From positions 1-31,896 of IMG/VR virus record IMGVR_UViG_3300028794_000191: DNA of 31,896 nucleotides; one strand, given 5' to 3'. The position numbers and the translations under genes were made by a program. Positions 1 through 6,926 of the stretch are shown one piece after another; positions within the stretch are counted from its first letter, which is position 1; every line of letters starts with the position of its first letter. The notes beneath the pieces are model-generated. The model was not told where the DNA came from and did no database searches. It saw nothing but the letters and a program-made list of their open reading frames with translations. The DNA comes from a virus.

Positions 1-240
1 CTACGAGGCATGGCGCCTCGCTTCAGGCCGTACGGTCGTGAGGAACTGCCTTGCATCGCTGAGCGTGCGGAGGTTGTTCTTCCTCCGATGCCTGCCGTTG
101 GCGTCGCGGTAGCGGACGCTCCAGGGGCCCGTGCATCCGTCCTGCGGGGGCCGCTCGCCGTACTGCTCGGGTGGATAGTCGATGAGGCACTCCCGGCAGC
201 CGCACGTGCGGCTGGGGATCTGCTCGGGTTCAGGCGCCAT
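1..240 (-). CDS. Short protein resembling the N-terminal segment of a tyrosine integrase
   Basis: This 79-residue protein starts at ATG 240 with AGGTG about 7 nt upstream, and its TAG stop lies on the first three bases of the window. Residues 38-70 (GPWSVRYRDANGRHRRKNN, then a helix containing DARQFLTTV) look like the arm-type DNA-binding N-terminus of actinobacterial phage and ICE integrases, in which a three-stranded sheet is followed by a helix. A Cys-rich stretch (CGCREC) precedes it. No catalytic domain follows in frame, so it is either a stand-alone DNA-binding protein or a remnant of a truncated or frameshifted integrase; the rest would lie to the left of the window. It overlaps the upstream gene by 11 nt, so the two are probably co-transcribed leftward. 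Family resemblance is from memory of the motif and is moderate. Confidence 0.6.
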   Translation of the reverse strand: MAPEPEQIPSRTCGCRECLIDYPPEQYGERPPQDGCTGPWSVRYRDANGRHRRKNNLRTLSDARQFLTTVRPEARRHAS

Positions 241-481
241 GCTTGATCACCTGTTCGCTCCTTCGCTGCTGAGGAATCGCGGGGAGCAGTCCTATCGCCT
301 CCCCGCACCAGCAGCGTGCACCGAACTCAGGCTGTTCGACGTCGAGTTCGTCAAGTACGGCGCGAAGAGCGCGAAGAGCGAACGTGGCGGTCAGCTCGCT
401 CGGGAGGGTGATGACCAGCCGGTCGGCGTCCCAGGGCTCGTCGAGGTCCTGACGAGGCGCGTATTGGACGCGAATGCACAT
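230..481 (-). CDS. Small conserved hypothetical protein (83 aa)
   Basis: The start was set at ATG 481 because GGGGGAG sits 6 nt upstream; a longer in-frame ORF begins at 577 but has no ribosome site and atypical composition. The protein begins MCIRVQYAP, has an acidic, Trp-containing middle (DEPWDADRL), a helix (ALRAVLDELD) and a CWCGEA cluster near residues 60-65 that could bind metal. I recognise it only as the kind of small protein often found beside regulators in Streptomyces; no function can be assigned. It lies between the repressor and the integrase-like fragment, in the leftward lysogeny-side group, and a candidate promoter precedes it at 589-617. Confidence 0.65.
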   Translation of the reverse strand: MCIRVQYAPRQDLDEPWDADRLVITLPSELTATFALRALRAVLDELDVEQPEFGARCWCGEAIGLLPAIPQQRRSEQVIKHGA

Positions 482-588
482 GGCTCTCCCCCGGGGTACA
501 CGTGTGGCTGTGGTGACCGACGGGGGAGCGTGGCCGTGCGGTCGACCGTACCCGGCCATGAGTGAATATGCGACCACTCAGAGCGAGC

Positions 589-617
589 TTTATGTGCATA
601 GTCTGACCGGGAGTGAA
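589..617 (-). promoter_or_regulatory. Candidate leftward promoter upstream of the 83-aa gene
   Basis: On the minus strand TTCACT (612-617) and CATAAA (589-594) are separated by exactly 17 nt, each matching 4 of 6 bases of the sigma-70/HrdB consensus. The 482-681 gap is less GC-rich than the surrounding coding DNA and has no convincing gene. This would drive the leftward pair 481-1 independently of the repressor gene. It is a weak match. Confidence 0.35.
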
Positions 618-681
618 AGGGTCCGTTTAGCGGAGACTCTCTGGATCACGAAACGGTTGCACGCGACTTTCTGAGGCCGCG

Positions 682-1053
682 TCAGACCTTTCCGTCATTG
701 CTGTCTGCCCAGGCCCTTCCCTGGATCAGCATGAGTTCCTGCTGCTCCTCGGTGAGCCGGTCCATCACCGCAAGGACCGCTTGCCGCCGATCCGGCGGAA
801 GCGGGGCGGGCACCCTGATTTCGGCAGCTGCGAGAAGCCTCTTCTTGAGCTTGGGAAAGTACCTGGCAAGGTCGCGGACGGCGTCCGGCCGCGGAATCGA
901 CTTGCCGTTCGTCCACTTGTTGACGGTGGAGACATGGACGCCGATGCGCTCCGCGATGGCCGGCTCTTTGACGCCGTACTCGTCCTTGAGTGCGTCTAGT
1001 ACCTGCGCGAAGGTCTCTTCGGCAGGTTCGGCGGCGGGCTCGGGGGTGTCCAC
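682..1053 (-). CDS. XRE-family helix-turn-helix repressor (probable phage immunity repressor)
   Basis: A 123-residue protein with GTG start at 1053; GGAGGG lies about 13 nt upstream, somewhat far. Residues 13-66 form a Cro/CI-type HTH: ALKDEYGVKE then PAIAERIGVHVSTVNKWTNG (first helix, turn, recognition helix) and IPRPDAVRDLARYF. The C-terminal half (80-123) is helical, with LTEEQQELMLIQGRAWAD, and probably dimerises; there is no LexA-like self-cleavage domain, so RecA-dependent autocleavage is unlikely. It is transcribed divergently from the Cro-like gene at 1331, the classic arrangement of a temperate phage switch. The inverted repeat at 1075-1103 lies just upstream of its own start, which suggests autoregulation. 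That this is the maintenance repressor is inferred from position and size. Confidence 0.85.
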   Translation of the reverse strand: MDTPEPAAEPAEETFAQVLDALKDEYGVKEPAIAERIGVHVSTVNKWTNGKSIPRPDAVRDLARYFPKLKKRLLAAAEIRVPAPLPPDRRQAVLAVMDRLTEEQQELMLIQGRAWADSNDGKV

Positions 1054-1074
1054 GCAGGTAAGGGTGCCCTCCGA

Positions 1075-1103
1075 CTTCTACTTTCCGCAAGTAAAAGTAG
1101 AAG
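1075..1103. promoter_or_regulatory. Perfect inverted-repeat operator upstream of the repressor
   Basis: CTTCTACTTT (1075-1084) and AAAGTAGAAG (1094-1103) are a perfect 10-bp inverted repeat with a 9-bp spacer, giving about 19 bp between half-site centres, close to two helical turns. It lies immediately 5' of the repressor's ribosome site. The same half-site recurs in the rightward promoter at 1255-1275, so it is probably the binding site of the repressor, the Cro-like protein, or both. Confidence 0.75.
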
Positions 1104-1245
1104 CATTGGCGGGAACTTGGCGGCGCGTGGCCTCCCCGCTACGCGCCGTTGTGCACTGCATATGCCGTCAGCGTAGAACACGCGTTCGAAGATCGCACGC
1201 ACCCCACCTGGACTCGGTGAATCTCGGCGAGTCTCGGCGAACCCA

Positions 1246-1283
1246 TTGACAGGACTTCGACTTCGAAAGTAGAAATGTCGAAG
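1246..1283 (+). promoter_or_regulatory. Rightward early promoter with embedded operator
   Basis: A perfect -35 TTGACA (1246-1251) is followed after 18 nt by TAGAAA (1270-1275) as -10. Between and over them lie half-sites related to the 1075-1103 operator: CTTCGACTTC (1255-1264) and AAAGTAGAAA (1266-1275), and a wider pair CTTCGAC (1255-1261) with GTCGAAG (1277-1283). A protein bound here would cover the promoter. Transcription would start near 1282, leaving about a 49-nt leader before the Cro-like gene. The remaining 1104-1245 stretch shows the repetitive words CTCGGCGA but no other feature I can support. Confidence 0.7.
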
Positions 1284-1330
1284 ACGCCCCAACCGGTGGC
1301 GATCCAGCCACCACGGCACGAGGTCCCTCA

Positions 1331-1645
1331 ATGCCCAAGCTGCTCCGCAAGGCCGACGGAAAGCCCCTCAGAGACGCCATGGCCCGCGCCGGCCTTTCCG
1401 GTCCGGAGCTTGCCGAGGCGACCAAGCGGGTGGACCCCACGGGCAAGGGCGTCAGTCCTGCCACCGTCGGTCGGATCACGGGGCAGGGCAGGACCGCCCG
1501 CGACAAGTGCGAGTGGACAACGGCATGGCTCGTCGGCGAAGCGCTGCACAAGGAGACGAACGCCCCCCTCCAGGACCTCTTTGCCATGCCGTCAGCTTCG
1601 ACTTCGACTATCGAAAGGTCAACCCCCGATGCCGACGAAGGCTGA
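1331..1645 (+). CDS. Cro-like XRE-family DNA-binding protein, first gene of the early operon
   Basis: A 104-residue protein starting at ATG 1331 with GAGGT about 8 nt upstream. Residues 8-60 are an HTH: LRDAMARAGLSGPELAEATK, then GVSPATVGRITGQG as the turn and recognition helix, followed by a helix (WTTAWLVGEALHK) and the LQDLFA ending typical of short XRE regulators. The C-terminus is a Ser/Thr-rich tail. It is divergent from the repressor and directly downstream of the operator-bearing promoter, so it is inferred to act as the Cro partner. Its last 17 nt overlap the next gene. Confidence 0.85.
   Translation: MPKLLRKADGKPLRDAMARAGLSGPELAEATKRVDPTGKGVSPATVGRITGQGRTARDKCEWTTAWLVGEALHKETNAPLQDLFAMPSASTSTIERSTPDADEG
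1596..1618. promoter_or_regulatory. Third operator-like sequence inside the Cro-like gene
   Basis: CTTCGACTTCGA (1596-1607) repeats exactly the left half-site found in the rightward promoter at 1255, and ATCGAAAGG follows. The location in the 3' end of the Cro-like gene, about 30 nt before the next start codon, would allow control of the downstream HTH gene. It encodes a low-complexity Ser/Thr tail, which is less constrained at protein level. Coincidence is possible. Confidence 0.4.
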
Positions 1646-1856
1646 GCGCCGCGCCCCCCTCCCGGCCGGCCTCATACCGCTGCTCACGCAGAAGCAGCTG
1701 GAGACGTACTACGACATCTCGGACTACACGCTCCTCCAGTGGATCGATAAGGGCTTGCCCGTCGAGCCGTTCGGTGGCCGTGGCCGCCGCTTCGACCTGG
1801 ACAAGGTCCGCGACTGGATGGCCGAGCACGGCGAGCAGCTCGCCGCCAGCGCCTGA
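1629..1856 (+). CDS. MerR/excisionase-type helix-turn-helix protein (HTH_17-like)
   Basis: The 75-residue product starts at ATG 1629 with GAAAGG upstream, inside the end of the preceding gene; an in-frame extension back to 1275 is rejected because it would run through the Cro-like gene. It has the compact winged-HTH pattern of phage excisionases: LLTQKQLETYYDISDYTLLQ (helix-turn-helix), WIDKGLPVEPFGGRGRRFDL (wing) and DKVRDWMAEH (final helix). Such proteins act either as recombination directionality factors or as early regulators. With an integrase-like fragment nearby an Xis role is possible, but its place second in the early operon is equally compatible with a regulator. Confidence 0.8.
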   Translation: MPTKAERRAPLPAGLIPLLTQKQLETYYDISDYTLLQWIDKGLPVEPFGGRGRRFDLDKVRDWMAEHGEQLAASA

Positions 1857-1949
1857 CCCACCCCTTGAACGCGCCGAAGGGCCGCCCGACTTCCCGGCCT
1901 GGCGACCCCACGACTCGGCGCCTCAACCACAGAGAAAGAAGAGGTCACC

Positions 1950-2342
1950 GTGACCACGCAGATTACCGAACAGGCCACGCGGTTCACCGCGCCGGACCCC
2001 GGCCAGATCGACGAGCAGACGGCCGTCTTCGAGGCGCTCCTCGCGCTGAAGGAGATGTTCCCGGCGCTCCCGAGGCCGTACATCACGATCTACTCCTCCG
2101 GCTCCGAGGGCTTCAACCTCCAGCTGGATCACCCCTCGCACTTCGAGGCGTGGCGCACCGCGCTCCAGCTCGCGACTGACCCGATCAGGCTGAACGCCTC
2201 GGGTGGGAGTGTGTGGTTGGACGTCCCTGGTGTCTTCCGGGGGGTGCCGTTCAGCCTCACCGGCTTCTGTGTGCCGTTGACGAGGGAGCAGGCCGAGGCG
2301 CCGCAGGCGGTCCGCGAGGAGTCTTCGGCGGTGGCGGCGTGA
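1950..2342 (+). CDS. Hypothetical early phage protein (130 aa)
   Basis: GTG start at 1950 preceded by AAGAGG. The 130-residue product is soluble, without signal or membrane segment. A central alpha/beta-looking stretch (YITIYSSGSEG, then LQLDHPSHFEAWRTALQLA) is followed by a beta-rich part with SVWLDV and FSLTGFCVPL. I do not recognise the family. It follows the HTH gene after a 93-nt gap and its TGA overlaps the GTG of the next gene, so it begins the overlapping run that continues to 9423. Confidence 0.7.
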   Translation: MTTQITEQATRFTAPDPGQIDEQTAVFEALLALKEMFPALPRPYITIYSSGSEGFNLQLDHPSHFEAWRTALQLATDPIRLNASGGSVWLDVPGVFRGVPFSLTGFCVPLTREQAEAPQAVREESSAVAA

Positions 2343-2986
2343 TTGCGCTGTCGGTGGCTGCTGCGGCGGGTGTGATCTGTCGTTCGATGGAGAACGGTGA
2401 GCGGACGCCTGCGGGTTGGGCGGCGGCTCTGGATGCGGCGTGCATGTTGCAGACGCCGGAGACGGCCGCCGAGCTGGAGCACCTGCGTGCGTGGCACACC
2501 GCAGCTCCTACCGAGCTGACGCCTGAGCAGCGCACGACGCTCGCCGCGCATCTGGGCGACTCCAAGCCCGCGACCGCCGCGCTGGTCGCCTCTCTCGCCA
2601 AGGCCGTCCGCAATGTCCGCGAGCACGACCACCCGACGTGGGAGGACCTCTACTGCCTCAACCTCACCTCGTACATGGGTGAGCGTATGGGGCCGGTTCT
2701 GCGCCGCTTGGTGGCCGCCGAGGCCCGGGTCGCCGAGCTGGAGGCCCAACTCGCCGCGAAGGACCGTCCGGTCGATGAGGACCCGATTGCGTTCGCGCTG
2801 GCCGAGAAGGCTGCGGACGTCGTGGCCGAGGCGAATGTGACGCGGTCGGTTCGGAAGCTGCGGTCGCTCCTCGCCGGACAGCGCAGCGCCGCTGCCGTTG
2901 AGATCGACGAATGGTGCACCGGCTGCAACACGGACCATGACCCCGGCGAGTGCGGCTACCGCCCCAAGGCGGGTGAGCGCCCGTGA
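2339..2986 (+). CDS. Hypothetical early phage protein with C-terminal Cys/His cluster (about 215 aa)
   Basis: The start is set at GTG 2339, which overlaps the preceding TGA as GTGA; the ORF is open further upstream but that overlaps the previous gene. A later ATG at 2387 is an alternative. The protein has a helical middle with a short coiled-coil (VLRRLVAAEARVAELEAQLA, residues about 138-157) and ends with CTGCNTDHDPGECGY, a plausible zinc-binding cluster. No function can be assigned. The next gene again overlaps by four bases. Confidence 0.65.
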   Translation: MIALSVAAAAGVICRSMENGERTPAGWAAALDAACMLQTPETAAELEHLRAWHTAAPTELTPEQRTTLAAHLGDSKPATAALVASLAKAVRNVREHDHPTWEDLYCLNLTSYMGERMGPVLRRLVAAEARVAELEAQLAAKDRPVDEDPIAFALAEKAADVVAEANVTRSVRKLRSLLAGQRSAAAVEIDEWCTGCNTDHDPGECGYRPKAGERP

Positions 2987-3459
2987 ACGCCGCCCTGGCC
3001 CTGCACGTCCAGCTGTCGCTCCGCCTCGACGCGATCGAGGCGTACCGGCTGGCCCACGCCTACCGCGACGAGGAACTCCAGAAGTTCGCTGACCGGCTCG
3101 CGTCCCGCGCCACGCTCTACGGCGACAGCCGCACGGTGGGCGAGGTCATCCGCGACCTGCGCCAACTCGCCGGGGAGAAGGCCACCGCTCCGGCGGCGGC
3201 CACTCCCGAGCTGACGGTCTACCGCGCCACCTGGGACGTCGCGCCCCTCGACACGTACACGACGGAAGCCGAGGCCCGGAAGCACTGCGAGGACCACGCC
3301 CGTCGGGATCTGCCCACCGCGTCCTTCGACTGGATCGTCGACGAGGAGGACGGCGTCGCCGAGTTGGTCGCCGCCGCCAGCGGCGAGGAGAACTTCACCG
3401 GCTACGTGGTGACCGCCCTGGAGATCGCCTCCAAGTACGACCCGGAGGCCGACGAATGA
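2983..3459 (+). CDS. Hypothetical actinophage protein (158 aa)
   Basis: GTG start at 2983 within a GTGA overlap. The N-terminal 65 residues are predicted helical (LSLRLDAIEAYRLAHAYRDE). After an Ala/Pro linker (around 66-75) a second domain begins with YRATWDVAPLDTYTTEAEAR and continues through KHCEDHARR and FDWIVDEEDG, a pattern I associate with small proteins common in Streptomyces phages. Role unknown; co-transcribed with neighbours by ATGA coupling. Confidence 0.75.
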   Translation: MNAALALHVQLSLRLDAIEAYRLAHAYRDEELQKFADRLASRATLYGDSRTVGEVIRDLRQLAGEKATAPAAATPELTVYRATWDVAPLDTYTTEAEARKHCEDHARRDLPTASFDWIVDEEDGVAELVAAASGEENFTGYVVTALEIASKYDPEADE

Positions 3460-3776
3460 GCGCGCCCGTGACCCCGCGCGACCTCGCGGAGAAGAACAGC
3501 CACCCCGCAGCCGTAGCCACCCCCAAGAGCCACCCGCCCGTGACCTGGCCCGCCGACTGGGACCACGTCCTCGACACCGCCATCTACTCCTGGCAGGGCG
3601 AGTGGAACACGCAGCGCGTCCAGCAGCTGTTCCTCGCCCGCTACGGCCGCAGCCTGTCCCGGTCCCACGCCCGCCCCTTCCTGGCCCGGCGCGCCCACCA
3701 GGGCGTGTTCACGCTGCACGACCTGCCCAACCGGCGCTTCTACACGCTCAAGAACCGAAAGGACGGCCGCCCGTGA
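3456..3776 (+). CDS. Hypothetical protein, possibly winged-helix (106 aa)
   Basis: ATG start at 3456 overlapping the preceding TGA. Residues 1-28 are Pro/Ala-rich and probably disordered. Residues 35-100 (DHVLDTAIYSWQGEW, then TQRVQQLFLARYGRSLSRSH, then GVFTLHDLPNRRFYTL) suggest three helices and a beta hairpin rich in Arg, compatible with a small winged-helix DNA-binding fold, but this is only a pattern impression. It precedes the exonuclease/annealing genes in the same operon. Confidence 0.7.
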   Translation: MSAPVTPRDLAEKNSHPAAVATPKSHPPVTWPADWDHVLDTAIYSWQGEWNTQRVQQLFLARYGRSLSRSHARPFLARRAHQGVFTLHDLPNRRFYTLKNRKDGRP

Positions 3777-4030
3777 CCGGCCCCGAGCACTACCGCGAGG
3801 CCGAGCGCCTCGCCGCCCGCGCGCACCACTTCACCTACGGCGACGGCGCCGACCCGGTCACGGGCGCGGCCCTGGCCGCCGAGGCGCAGGTACACGCGAC
3901 GCTCGCCCTCACCGCCGCGACCGCCATGCAGTCCGCCGTCGACGGCTCCGAGCCCGGCATGGCCCCGCAGGAGTACCTCGCCTGGTACGAGGCCGCCGGA
4001 GTCCAGGTCGCGAAGGGCGGTAACGCCTGA
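3773..4030 (+). CDS. Small helical hypothetical protein (85 aa)
   Basis: GTG start at 3773 in a GTGA overlap; the longer open frame to 3602 runs inside the previous gene and is rejected. The sequence is alpha-helical and Ala-rich (YREAERLAARAHHFTYGDG, AALAAEAQVHATLALTAATA), resembling a small family that recurs upstream of recombination genes in actinophages. Its stop overlaps the next start as TGATG. Function unknown. Confidence 0.75.
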   Translation: MTGPEHYREAERLAARAHHFTYGDGADPVTGAALAAEAQVHATLALTAATAMQSAVDGSEPGMAPQEYLAWYEAAGVQVAKGGNA

Positions 4031-5067
4031 TGACGACCACCGTGCAGGCCGGGGCTTCGGCCCCGGCCGCCGGCCGCAGGGTCACCCCCACCGGCCGCCT
4101 CATCCTCCCCGCCACCGCCGACCGCGCCGACTGGCTCACCGCCCGCCGTAGCGGCATCGGCTCCAGCGACGTCCCCGCCATCCTCGGCCTCGTCGACTAC
4201 ACCCCGCCGCTGAAGGTCTACTACGACAAACTCGGCGCCGACGTCGACGACGCAGGCGAAGCCGCGTACTGGGGCACCGTCAACGAAGAGGCCGTCGCAC
4301 GCCGTTGGGCCATGCAAAACCGGTCCGTGATCCGGCGCGTCGGACTCGTCGCTCACGTCGACCACCCGCACTGGATGACGACTCTCGACCGGCGCGTCAC
4401 CGAGTGCCCGCTCGACTCTCACGAGCAGGCCCCTTGCGCGCTGGAGGTCAAGACCCGGTCCGCCTTCAAGGCCGCGCAGTGGCATGCCGGGGCGCCCGAC
4501 GACGTCACCGCGCAGGTGCTCCACCAGATCGCCGTCAACGGGTACGAGCACATGCATTACGCCGTCCTGATCGGCGGCAACGAGTACCACCAGGGCACGA
4601 TCCGCCGGGACGCCTACCTCGACGTCATCGACGACATCACCACCGCCGTCGACAAGTTCTGGTTCGAGCACGTGCAGCCGCAGATGCCGCCGGAGCCGAC
4701 CGGCGACGGCGAGGCCCTTACACGGCTGTTCCGCCGCCTGCACCCGACCCGCTCGGGGGCGGTGGACGTCGACCGGCACGGTGACGCCCTCGACGCGCTC
4801 CTTGACTACGGCACCCACCAACGCGCCGAGTCCGCCGCCAAGAAGGCGAAGGCCGCTGCGAAGGCCCGCATGGTCGCGGCCCTCGGCGCCGCGCAGTCCG
4901 CGCTGATCGGCGGTGAGCGGGCCTACTCCCTGGAGCCCTCGAACGCTGCTCCGAAGGTGGACCTGGAGCAGCTCGCCGAGCGCTGGCCGGACGCCTACGC
5001 CGCGTGCGTGGCCCCGAATCCGACCGAGCGGATCGACATCGCGAAGCAGTTCAAGGGCGGTGTGTGA
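4030..5067 (+). CDS. YqaJ-like viral recombinase, lambda-exonuclease-fold nuclease
   Basis: The 345-residue protein starts at ATG 4030 (TGATG overlap). It carries the YqaJ signature RRSGIGSSDVPAILGL (39-54) and the metal-binding nuclease set: E86/E87 in WGTVNEEAVARRWA, D120 in TTLDRRV, then E139 and K141 in ALEVKTRS, and the QVLHQIA helix (162-168). Members of this PD-(D/E)XK family resect double-stranded ends 5' to 3' so that a partner can anneal the 3' strand. That partner, an ERF protein, is encoded one base after its stop, so the pair forms a Red-like recombination module. The C-terminal 80 residues are Ala/Lys-rich helices (ESAAKKAKAAAKARMVAAL) and a short beta part. Confidence 0.92.
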   Translation: MTTTVQAGASAPAAGRRVTPTGRLILPATADRADWLTARRSGIGSSDVPAILGLVDYTPPLKVYYDKLGADVDDAGEAAYWGTVNEEAVARRWAMQNRSVIRRVGLVAHVDHPHWMTTLDRRVTECPLDSHEQAPCALEVKTRSAFKAAQWHAGAPDDVTAQVLHQIAVNGYEHMHYAVLIGGNEYHQGTIRRDAYLDVIDDITTAVDKFWFEHVQPQMPPEPTGDGEALTRLFRRLHPTRSGAVDVDRHGDALDALLDYGTHQRAESAAKKAKAAAKARMVAALGAAQSALIGGERAYSLEPSNAAPKVDLEQLAERWPDAYAACVAPNPTERIDIAKQFKGGV

Positions 5068-5068
5068 C

Positions 5069-5848
5069 ATGGGAAGCCTGCGAGAGAACGCAGCCGCAGC
5101 AGCCGGCCGCACAATCACCCCGGCTGACGACGGCACCGAGCCCTCGGCCGTGGCCTCTGAACCGCTGCCCGACCTCAGCGACTACGTCCCCAAGGAGGGC
5201 GAGGACTGGGACATGGTGCCCGTCCACATCGCCTGGCTCCGCGTCCGCCGCGACATCTCCTGGATCGGCAAAGGCGACGCCTACCAGGAGAACGGCAAGC
5301 ACAAGTACAACTTCCGAGGCTACGAGCGGACCGTGGCAGCGTTCGGGCCGATCACCCTTAAGCACGGGGTGTCTGTCATCCCGCACCGCCTCACACCAGC
5401 TCACCGGGACGCCAAGAGCGGCAAGGGCACCCCGATGCGCGAGTCCACCACGAAGATCACGTGGCGGGTGTACGGGCCCAAGGGTGACTACTTCGAGATG
5501 GAGTCCGAGGGCGAGTCCCTCGACTATGCCGACAAGGGCACCGCGAAGGCTCAGACGATCGCTCAGCGCGTCGCCCTGTTGGTCGGTGGCCTGATCCCGA
5601 CCGGGGCGCCTGACAGTGACGAGTCGAACATCGAGCGGGGCGAGGCCCCGGTTCGTACGGCCGCCTCATACCAGGAGGAGATCCTCCAGGCGGGGACGTC
5701 CCGGCAACGCATGGCCCAGATCAACTACGAGATCAAACAGCTCGGCATCTACGACACGAAGATCGTCAACGAAGCTGATCTGGAGGAAGGGCTCGGCGCC
5801 TTCCTGTACCGCATCGGCCAGGAGCGCTTCCAGGTAGGTGGCGCATGA
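5069..5848 (+). CDS. erf: ERF-family single-strand annealing protein
   Basis: ATG 5069 is chosen because it follows the exonuclease stop directly and has AAGGGCGG upstream; the open frame further upstream lies within the exonuclease gene. The 259-residue product shows the ERF pattern: HKYNFRGYERTVAAFGPITL, HGVSVIPHR, a beta core (TTKITWRVYGPKGDYFEME), and the conserved DYADKGTAKAQTIAQRVALL motif. ERF proteins form rings that anneal complementary single strands during phage recombination and genome circularisation. The C-terminal part (ASYQEEILQ to the end) is helical. It partners the YqaJ nuclease immediately upstream. Confidence 0.92.
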   Translation: MGSLRENAAAAAGRTITPADDGTEPSAVASEPLPDLSDYVPKEGEDWDMVPVHIAWLRVRRDISWIGKGDAYQENGKHKYNFRGYERTVAAFGPITLKHGVSVIPHRLTPAHRDAKSGKGTPMRESTTKITWRVYGPKGDYFEMESEGESLDYADKGTAKAQTIAQRVALLVGGLIPTGAPDSDESNIERGEAPVRTAASYQEEILQAGTSRQRMAQINYEIKQLGIYDTKIVNEADLEEGLGAFLYRIGQERFQVGGA

Positions 5849-6594
5849 GCACCTTCGCCAACATCCGCAAAGCCGGCTTCGACACCGAGACGACCGGGCC
5901 CGACCCGCTCACCGACCGGATCGTCACCGCCGCCCTCGTCGTACGCGGCGGCGGCCGGGACAACCGCGTCATGTCCTGGCTCATCAACCCCGGCATCCCC
6001 ATCCCGCCGGAAGCCACCGAAGTCCACGGCATCACCAACGAGATGGCCGCCACGGGCGCCGACCCCAACGAAGCGCTGGAGGACATCGCCGGCCAGCTCA
6101 CCGCCGCCATCACCTACGGCATGCCGATCATCGCGTTCAACCTCTCCTTCGACTGGACCGTCCTCGTCCGCGAACTGGAGCGCAACGGGCTCCGGTCCAT
6201 GGCCGACAGGCTCCCCGACCGGCTGCCCCTGATCGACCCGCACGTCATCGACAAGCAGGTCGACAAGTACGTCAAGGGACAGGGCCAGCGGAAGTTGAAG
6301 CCGACCGCCGAGCGGTACGGCGTCGAGCTGGAGGACTGGCACACCGCCGAGGCCGACGCCCTGGCCGCGCTGCTGATCGCCGAGAAGCAGTTCGAGAAGC
6401 ACCCGCACCTCTTCCGGATGGGCCCGCAGCAGTTGTTCTCCGCGCAGCGCGCGTGGAGGGCGGAGCAGCAGGCCGGCCTTCAGCAGTGGTTCCGTACGAA
6501 GGCGTCGGCGGAGCAGGGCGGCGACCCGGAAAAGATCATTGATGGGTCGTGGCCGCTGATCCCCGCGCAGCGTACGGGCGGTGAGGCGTCGTGA
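5845..6594 (+). CDS. DnaQ-like DEDDh 3'-5' exonuclease
   Basis: ATG 5845 overlaps the previous TGA. The 249-residue protein has all exonuclease motifs: Exo I GFDTETTGPD (D13, E15), the HGITNE element (61-66), Exo II AFNLSFDWTVL (D103) and Exo III WHTAEADALAA (H166, D171). It is a RNase T/DNA polymerase III epsilon-type nuclease but is not fused to a polymerase, and no polymerase gene is in the window. It may trim 3' ends in recombination or proofread for a host polymerase. The last 60 residues (from the RMGPQQLFSAQRAW helix) are an extension beyond the nuclease core. Confidence 0.9.
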   Translation: MSTFANIRKAGFDTETTGPDPLTDRIVTAALVVRGGGRDNRVMSWLINPGIPIPPEATEVHGITNEMAATGADPNEALEDIAGQLTAAITYGMPIIAFNLSFDWTVLVRELERNGLRSMADRLPDRLPLIDPHVIDKQVDKYVKGQGQRKLKPTAERYGVELEDWHTAEADALAALLIAEKQFEKHPHLFRMGPQQLFSAQRAWRAEQQAGLQQWFRTKASAEQGGDPEKIIDGSWPLIPAQRTGGEAS

Positions 6595-6926
6595 GACTCG
6601 TTTCCCGCAGTAAGTACGAAGTTCTCCGGGCCCGGTACGAGCACATCGTCGAGAAGCGCGATGAGGCGCAGGCGCTCGCCGTCGAGCGCCTGACCACCAT
6701 CACACGGCAGGCCGAGACCATCACCAGGCTCCGGGACGCACGCCCCGAACCCCCGGTCCGGGAGCCCCAGTCCCCGCAGGGCGAGGCAGAACTACGCCGC
6801 CTCCTCAGGCTCTCCGAGGAGGCCCGCCGCAAGCTCGACGAGCAGCTGCGCCCCCTCCAGGCCGCGAACGAGGCGATGGCCGCCCAACTGCGCGACATCT
6901 CCGAGCGGGAGGTGACCGCGCCGTGA
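6591..6926 (+). CDS. Coiled-coil hypothetical protein (111 aa)
   Basis: GTG 6591 overlaps the preceding TGA. The protein is nearly all charged helix: residues 5-50 (YEHIVEKRDEAQALAVERL) and 62-108 (ELRRLLRLSEEARRKLDEQL) look like two coiled-coil segments separated by a Pro-rich hinge (PEPPVREPQSPQ). No catalytic motif is visible. Such proteins may scaffold replication or recombination partners, but that is not shown here. Confidence 0.75.
   Translation: MRLVSRSKYEVLRARYEHIVEKRDEAQALAVERLTTITRQAETITRLRDARPEPPVREPQSPQGEAELRRLLRLSEEARRKLDEQLRPLQAANEAMAAQLRDISEREVTAP

Noticed and set aside
4-20. Short inverted repeat CGAGGC/GCCTCG at the window start
   Set aside because: It lies inside the last codons of the leftward gene, has only a 6-bp stem and could be chance in such GC-rich DNA. 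A terminator or att role cannot be supported.
558-674. 38-codon rightward frame in the gap left of the repressor
   Set aside because: About 40 percent of its third positions are A or T and it contains a TTA codon, unlike the real genes here. It has no ribosome site and lies over the candidate leftward promoter.
1275-1628. Long rightward frame in phase with the HTH gene at 1629
   Set aside because: It runs through the Cro-like gene in another frame, its ATG lies at the promoter -10 and it has no ribosome site. It stays open because of GC-rich codon bias.
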